A stretch of DNA of 64,000 nt from Taiwanofungus camphoratus (taxonomy: Eukaryota > Basidiomycota > Agaricomycetes > Polyporales > Taiwanofungaceae), in the NCBI GenBank assembly GCA_003999685.1, contig CP021220.1, positions 744,001 through 808,000 on the forward strand, given 5' to 3'. Both the position numbers and the translations under genes were made by a program. Shown one piece after another: positions 57,779 through 64,000 of this stretch; position 1 is the first letter of the stretch; each line of letters begins with the position of its first letter. Under the pieces are notes generated by a model. That model saw nothing but the letters and a program-made list of their open reading frames with translations. It made no database searches and was not told where the DNA came from.

Positions 57779-59902
57779 ATGAGTGCCCACGACAACGAGG
57801 AACTTATCGACTACGAGGATGAGCATGATGTTGTCACGAACGGCGGCGCAGCACCATCAGCGACGAACGGCGCTGTTTCGACAGCAGCTGCCGTCGATGG
57901 TGAGGGCGAAAAGGACAAAAAAAACTTCTCGGGAATCCACTCCACTGGGTTCAGGTATGTCTTGTGTTGTGATATTGACATGTTCAGTGGCTCATTCAAC
58001 CTTTCTTTATTCTAGGGACTTCCTGTTGAAGCCCGAGTTGCTGCGCGCCATTAGTGACCTTGGTTTTGAGCATCCTTCAGAAGGTGGGCCTAAAATTCTG
58101 CCCACGGTTCATATATCAGAGCTAATGCACCATGTCGACTCAGTCCAACAGGAGTGTATTCCGCAGGCAGTCTTGGGAATGGACGTTTTGTGCCAGGCCA
58201 AGTCTGGTCACGGAAAAACGGCGGTCTTCGTCCTGGCGACTCTCCAACAACTGGAGCCTGTCAATGGCGAAGTGTCTGTCCTTGTTCTGTGCCATACCCG
58301 AGAACTTGCCTTCCAAATCAAGAATGAGTATACCCGTTTCGCCAAGTATATGCCGGACGTCCGGGTCAGCACTTTCTATGGCGGTACACCAGTAGCAAAA
58401 GACACCGAACTGCTTAGGGACAAAAGCAAGTGTCCGCACGTTGTGGTCGCCACGCCTGGCCGACTGAATGCACTCACGAGGGACAAAGTCTTGGACGCCT
58501 CCAAAGTCAAGCACTTCATTCTGGACGAGTGCGATAAAATGCTGGAACAGCTTGGTTAGTCATGCGAATTTCGGCCCTCCTACTACCACCTGCTCTATGC
58601 ACCTTTGTTTCCGTCGCGTCGTCGGCCTTGTGGGTTGGGTTTTGCCAAGTTGTTCTCGCCTGTCTGCACCCCTCGTGGCGCTACCAGCGCTGAGCGCTCT
58701 CCTTCGATCGATCTCGACACCGGTCGGCGGGACCTGGTACGGCGTTTGAGGATGAGGACTGGGGAAGGTTGAGGCTGAGGGACACTTCGACGAAATCGGC
58801 ACGCAAGGGAGCGATGTCTGTATAGACATGGCACTGATCGCCACCCAGCGCGAAGGATCGGAGAGCACGGAGTCTTCTTTAGTTCCCTTCTTATGCTTTT
58901 CTTGCTCACCGTCGCGATGATTCTCATTCTTACCACTTGCGACCCGGTCCAATAGACATGCGCCGCGATGTTCAAGAAATTTTCCGAGTAACACCACACC
59001 ACAAACAAGTCATGATGTTCAGCGCAACGTTGGCAAAGGAGATACGGGTAACTTGCAAGAAGTTCATGGCCAACGTCCGTGCCATATGCATTTATTATGT
59101 CTTGGGTGAAGCTGATGACTGGTGTTCCCACGCTACAGCCTCTCGAAATCTTTGTTGACGACGAGACTAAGTTGACCCTCCACGGTCTTCAGCAGCATTA
59201 CGTCAAACTTGAAGAAGTCGGGAAGAACAGGAAGCTGAACGAGCTGCTGGACACTTTAGAGTTCAACCAGGCGCGTGTGATTTAATCTGTGCTGATCAGG
59301 GTGCGCTGAACCGAAGGTCCGGTGCAGGTCGTCATCTTTGTCAAGTCGGTTGCCCGTGCAATTGAATTGGACAAGTTGCTGGTCTCGTGCAACTTCCCGA
59401 GTATCAGCATCCATTCTGGATTGGCTCAGGAGGAACGGTAGGTACCCAGCGGTGGTCCGATTCGAACGTATCTGACTTCGTTTCTAGTATCAGTCGGTAC
59501 ACGGCGTTCAAGGCATTCGAGAAGCGTATTCTTGTGGCTACTGATATTTTTGGGCGTGGTATTGATGTCGAACGTGTCAACATTGTCATCAATTACGACT
59601 GCCCTCCTGATGCAGACAGCTATCTTCACCGTGTTGGGTATGTGTGACTGCGTGTTTGGTCTTTGAACATTTTCTGACGTGTTCTTATCTGTAGCCGTGC
59701 TGGCCGATTCGGGACAAAGGGTCTGGCGATTACGTTTGTCTCTTCGGAAAGCGATCAGCAAGTCATGGCTGCCATTCAGTCGCGGTTCGAGGTAGCGGTT
59801 CCTGAACTACCTGACCACATTGACCCTGCTAGTTATAGTGAGTTTCCATGCATCACTGAGAGCATTCTAGACGACTAAGGGCTTCCTGCAGTGACCTCGT
59901 AA
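57779..59902 (+). CDS. SUB2: DEAD-box RNA helicase Sub2/UAP56 (mRNA export, splicing)
   Basis: Sub2 is part of the TREX complex that couples transcription to mRNA export and also helps spliceosome assembly. The N-terminus [18 protein letters not shown] and [20 protein letters not shown] is typical. Motifs: Q motif [15 protein letters not shown] (completed by splicing), [14 protein letters not shown], Ia [10 protein letters not shown], Ib [22 protein letters not shown] (DECD, diagnostic of this family), [45 protein letters not shown], and [15 protein letters not shown]. It ends [11 protein letters not shown]. Motif I has His where relatives usually have Met. One intron (58555-58955) is 401 nt, far longer than its neighbours. 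The donor after LDTLEFNQ at 59271 appears to be GC rather than GT. Confidence 0.95.
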
Positions 59903-60460
59903 TCACCGCTTGCCTCTGTGTTGCTTCTGTTTCCCGTTATTCGCGTACCGTAAATTTGACGTGATTGTACTCGTACTGTCTTATCTCCCTCCTCAAATGG
60001 ATAGTTGCCTGTCATTATATGGCGCCTGTTTGCCACACTCCGTTCTGGTATACAGCAATCTAAGAGACTCGTTCGCGTGATGGGGTCGAGAAACTGGGGA
60101 AGCGGGGTGAAACGGCGGACATCGTCGCGCGCATCTGTCGGAGTTGTAATATTTGTAGCTCCGAAAGGGGGCCTAATATTGAACGATCGGTCAGAAATAT
60201 GACGTCTGTGTGACGGTGTGACGGGTTGAGAGGCCCAGGCCGGGACAGAGTAGCGGCGGTGGAGGCCGCGGCCCATGATGCGGCCCATCCAATCTCAGTC
60301 GTGACAATTTTGAGGACACACGCGTATTTTTCGTTCCGCCTGCTTGTCAGGATAAGGTTCCTTGTCCTCCAAATACGGCCCTCCAGATATCGCGTCCGCC
60401 AGCGTTCTTCGCCCCGTCGCTATCGTCTGCAACCTTCAGCTCGGGCGCCCTCCCTCCAGT
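59903..60460. other. Intergenic region between SUB2 and the hybrid histidine kinase
   Basis: About 560 bp between two plus-strand genes. It should contain the SUB2 3' untranslated region and the kinase promoter. A frame opening at 60362 continues in phase into the kinase start but begins at TTG, so it is more likely leader sequence. Confidence 0.5.
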
Positions 60461-63400
60461 ATGCGGAGGAAGTACGCGCAACCCGCATTGCCTACCTTAT
60501 ATTTCAGAGATGGAATCCTCTCGGTACCGGGCTACACGTTTGAGAAGGTGTGTCATACCCCAGTACCCGAAACTGGCGGTCTGACTTTATATTCAGGCGG
60601 TACCATGGGAGGATACCGGCAGCATGACGCTGCTGGCCGAGGGCACAAGTCTCAAAGATGGCTCAGGTGTCCTTGCTAAGATCGTCCCCGCACATTCCAA
60701 CGCGTCCATAAGCATAGAGCGGGAAGCGCATATGTTAGTCCCTTTACTGCTTCGCGACGCGGCTGAGATCGATTCTTGTTGTTATGCGTAGCCTCGACAA
60801 GATGTCAACATCTCCAGAATCATCAAGCACAACGCTGCGGATGATCGAATTCTTCTCAATACCCCGCGTAAATGGCGATTGCGTAGTCCTCCTACTTGCG
60901 CACCCAGGCCTTAATATACTTGGCCGATACTTCCCCCCTCTCAAAATCAATGATCTTCTCTTGGGTGATATATCGCGTACGCGTCCAGCGCCGTCCCACA
61001 GTGACATTTACATGATGGGCATCGAGGAGCCCTACGGCGTTGAGGAGATAGAATCGATTGAGATAATGGATCTGGCATCATTTCTCGAGTGAGTGCCTAT
61101 TAACGGTCTATCCGACTTGTATCAATGTCGCTGTAGGTTTGCCATTCAAGCAACACACTGTCTCGAGATGATGCATCGGTGCGTAATTTTCTGGAGTGTG
61201 CGACCCTCGTTCGTGTTCACTAACACTCAGCAGGTCTGGACTGATCCACCGCGAAGGCAAGTAGCCTCCACACCTCCCAGAGCACAGTTTGATAAGCGCC
61301 CCATAGTCCGCGCTAACGCCTTCCACCTCAATGCCCACAGCGGCCTCGTACGCATGGTGCACTTCGGGAACCGTGCGGTATCGCTTGAACAGTTCGGCGT
61401 GCCCAGCACGTTCGTCTTGCGCGCCGACGCGTTCGAGGAGGTCAAGAAACTCAAGGTGAAGGAGGCGCTCTGCTACCTGGGTACGTCCCGCCTGCCGTCC
61501 TGCCGTGCCGCGCACGGCCTCCCTTATCTCTGCGAGAAGTCTATTTGTGAATTGAGCTGATGTCATTCGTGCTGACAGCACCCGAGCAGACGGGCAGCAT
61601 GGAGTCGCTGAACGAGGACCACAGGACGGATTTGTACTCGCTTGGTATCATGTTTTGGACGCTCCTCGTCGGCCGCGGGACGATGCCGTTCGAGGGCGGG
61701 CCCCTCGAGCTTCTGCATGCGATTGTGCAAAAGCGACCGATGCCCGTGCACGAGGTTCGCAGGGATGTTCCGCAGGTGCTAGCATTTATGATAGACAAGG
61801 TGCGCGCTAGTCTTGTGTCTTCCCTTACTCCTTTTTTGTGGCTTGATATGGCTAAGACGACTTTATGTGCTCTGTAAATAGTTGCTGTCAAAGAACCCGG
61901 ACTTGAGATATCAGAGCGCATACGGACTGAAGATGGACCTTCTACGGTGTCAGAGGTTACTCTTGCAAGCGGTGACTTTGGCCACCGATCAGTCGATGGA
62001 GCTCATACCCTATTTCGAAATCGCCACCGAGGACAGATATATGGTTAGTATATCGTACAGCACCTGTAAGAACTAATATATGAACCCTTTTTACAGGACT
62101 TCACCATCCCAACACCATTGGTAAGCACTATTGGACGCGATTCTGTTCGCGATTGACTGTCCATCCAGTTTGGCCGTGAAAAAGAGCTCGAGACGATCCG
62201 CAACGTCGTGCGGCACACGTCGACGAGTTACTCGCGCCACATTGGCTCGTCGCGTGGCTCGATCATCGTCGGCTCGTCCGAGAGTGGCACTACCACGACC
62301 GGCGGGACATTCGAAGACCACAGCGAGAGCCTGTCGTCGAAGAGCGAAGGCATCAATTCACCAATGTCGATGGAGGGTGGCGACATCGCGAGCCTGAGCC
62401 CGAAACTCGCGTCGCTGAGGGCATCAGACAGCTCTACACAGGCGACGAGCATGAGTCCGCCGGTGTCCGTAAGTGATGGCCTCCGCCGGGTCGCGCTGAC
62501 GCCGTCGCCGAGTCGTGCGCGGACGCATGCGGTTGTCATCACAGGTCCTCCTGGGTGAGTACGTCCTGGAGTTCGGCCCGGGTGATTTGCTGATTTTGCG
62601 TAGAGCAGGAAAGAGCTCCTTAATTCTTTCAAATCAGGCAAAATGGAGATGTGAGTTAGCAAAGTCATTCTGCAGACTGCTTTGAACCCACATGCGTCGT
62701 TACAGCTCATGGTCTTTGGGGCCAGGCCAAGTTTTCCAATGTTGAGGCTGCACCATTTGCGTCTCTGGCAAGTAGCTGTGTCGGGTTTACTTCCATATTT
62801 TGATTAATCGTAAAATCACAGCTTGCGTGTCTGTCTTCAGTTCTCCGTCAGCTTATCGTATTTCACACGGATTTGCATAGCTTCGTGACTGCGCTGAAAG
62901 CACGTCTCGGGCCACAGCTGCAGAACGTACCTCTCCTTTACGAAGGCGCGCCAGAGCTCCGAGATATTCTGGCGCTCTTCGGCATCTCGCTTGACGTTCC
63001 ACAGGAGGTGTTAGAGACTCACGAGCTCCGTGCACGATTCCAGTCGCTGGTGCTGAGCGTGTTCTCCGTGCTCGCGGAGACACGCCTATTTGCTTTGTTT
63101 CTGGACGATCTACACGATGCTAGTGAATCGTGAGTACCTATTGCGGATTCACCCTTGTGGAGAGCTCATGTTTGGTGCAGTTCACTGGACTTCATAAATG
63201 CACTTGTCAACTCACGCACGCGCATAGTATTGTATTCTTTTCCCATCAAAGCATATCCGTTACTGATCAATTGATCACTTTAGCTCGTCTTTGCAAGTGT
63301 GCGCTCAGACAAATCGTGAGACAGACTTCCATTGATTGTCCATACTTTTGCTAAGTGCCTACTCAGATGTAGTGAGACCATGGACAGGATTCGGTCAACG

Positions 63401-64000
63401 TTCTCCAGCAAATCAGCCACATGGATCAATCTAGAGCCGCTCAATTATTCTGCCGTCTCCTCTCTCGTCGCACGGACACTTCGGCGATCGAAAGAAGAGA
63501 CAGCCAACCTTTCACGACTTGTTCTCGCAGCTTCTCAGGGCAATGCGTTTGCGGCGAGGAACGTCTTAATGACGTTGCAACGACAGCACCATGTACATTG
63601 TGCTCCACCGTTTTTGTGCAGAATCGCTGATTATTACTGATTTTTCCCTGCTGTAGATCAAATATGGCTGGGACAAAAATTATTGGGAGTACGTAAACTC
63701 TCGTCCTAGCGTTGTTCATTCAGCTGAAGGATTGTGTACTAGATTTGACCTCGAGGCCATCCAGAAAAGCCTTCTCGACAAGAAGATGGTCTCCGATCCG
63801 AGTGACATCTCGTACCTCATCAACCACCTACGAGAGCTACCAGAAGATGCCAGAAAGTATCTTCTTTGGGCATCGTTTTTTGGACCTACGTACGTGTTTT
63901 GACGCTACCTTGCCGCTCTTACTAAAACTTGGTTTTTAATTAGGTTCAAAGTAACAGAGGTAGCTCTGTTAATGGACTGGGAAGACTCTAGTGGTAGTAG
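60461..64000 (+). CDS. N-terminal part of a hybrid histidine kinase with kinase-like and ATPase domains (fungal group X type), truncated by the window
   Basis: These very large fungal sensors have an N-terminal serine/threonine-kinase-like domain, an AAA-type ATPase/TPR region, GAF, then histidine kinase and receiver domains. The last parts lie beyond 64,000. The start is the ATG at 60461 (MRRKYAQPALPTLYFRDG). The kinase-like domain includes MTLLAEGTSLKDGSGVLAKI, LAHPGLNILGRYF, GLIHREVRANAFHLNAHSG, VHFGNRAVSLEQFG, LAPEQTGSMESLNEDHRTDL and YSLGIMFWTLLVGRG. The catalytic loop reads HRE and the magnesium motif HFG, so it is probably a pseudokinase. Next come FGREKELETIRNVV, a Ser-rich insert, the P-loop ITGPPGAGKSSLI, Walker B ALFLDDLHDASE and SLVARTLRRSKEETANLSRL. 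About twelve exons so far, one with a GC-AG intron (61257-61306). Confidence 0.9.

Noticed and set aside
58595-59131. A long reverse-strand frame across the long SUB2 intron and adjacent exon
   Set aside because: No protein-like features, crosses conserved SUB2 exons in antisense; a nested gene is not supported.

Overview
The window is nuclear DNA of a filamentous basidiomycete, most likely an agaricomycete (mushroom or wood-rot fungus). The evidence is dense genes split by many 50-70 nt GT-AG introns, a hybrid histidine kinase with an N-terminal kinase-like domain (fungal group X type), secreted GH16 beta-glucanases, and a cysteine-rich secreted protein related in layout to those of Agaricomycetes. 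No bacterial, organellar, viral or LTR-type sequence was recognised. Gene identities come from reading translated motifs by eye; most splice sites were placed by conserved protein continuity and GT/AG signals.

Left third (0-26 kb), mostly housekeeping and signalling genes: a gene fragment leaving the left edge (-), a disordered nuclear-looking protein with a repeated GLGI motif (+), a CaMK-type protein kinase (+), a Pumilio/PUF RNA-binding protein (-), a UVRAG/Vps38-like subunit of the class III PI3-kinase complex (-), an acidic coiled-coil protein of unknown function (+), a GYF-domain adaptor (-), and an acetyl-CoA transporter of the SLC33 family (-).

Middle (26-42 kb), looser and more accessory: a small cysteine-rich secreted protein (-), a ~100 bp MITE, and two GH16 glucanases in opposite orientation (28.7 and 39.2 kb) that bracket RPS29 (-, three tiny exons plus a 5'UTR intron), an intron-containing tRNA-Lys(CTT) (+), a SprT/GCNA-like protease with two SUMO-interaction-like motifs (-), a gene-poor 2.7 kb stretch, and an F-box protein (+).

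Right third (42-64 kb), dense again: VAC8 (-), the CCA-adding tRNA nucleotidyltransferase (+), an HMG-box transcription factor (-), ROK1/DDX52 helicase (-), a mitochondrial dicarboxylate carrier (-), a transposon-rich gap holding an inverted pair of MITEs and a 545 bp terminal-inverted-repeat element, SUB2/UAP56 helicase (+), and the N-terminal part of a very large hybrid histidine kinase (+) that runs off the right edge.

No operon-like or defence-island organisation is present, and I found no convincing undescribed multi-gene system. The items most worth a second look are the splice-created cysteine in the secreted protein, the inverted GH16 pair, the kinase-domain oddities (N-lobe insertion in the CaMK, degenerate catalytic motifs in the histidine kinase), the C2-like region of the UVRAG protein broken up by disordered inserts, and three TA-flanked inverted-repeat elements.
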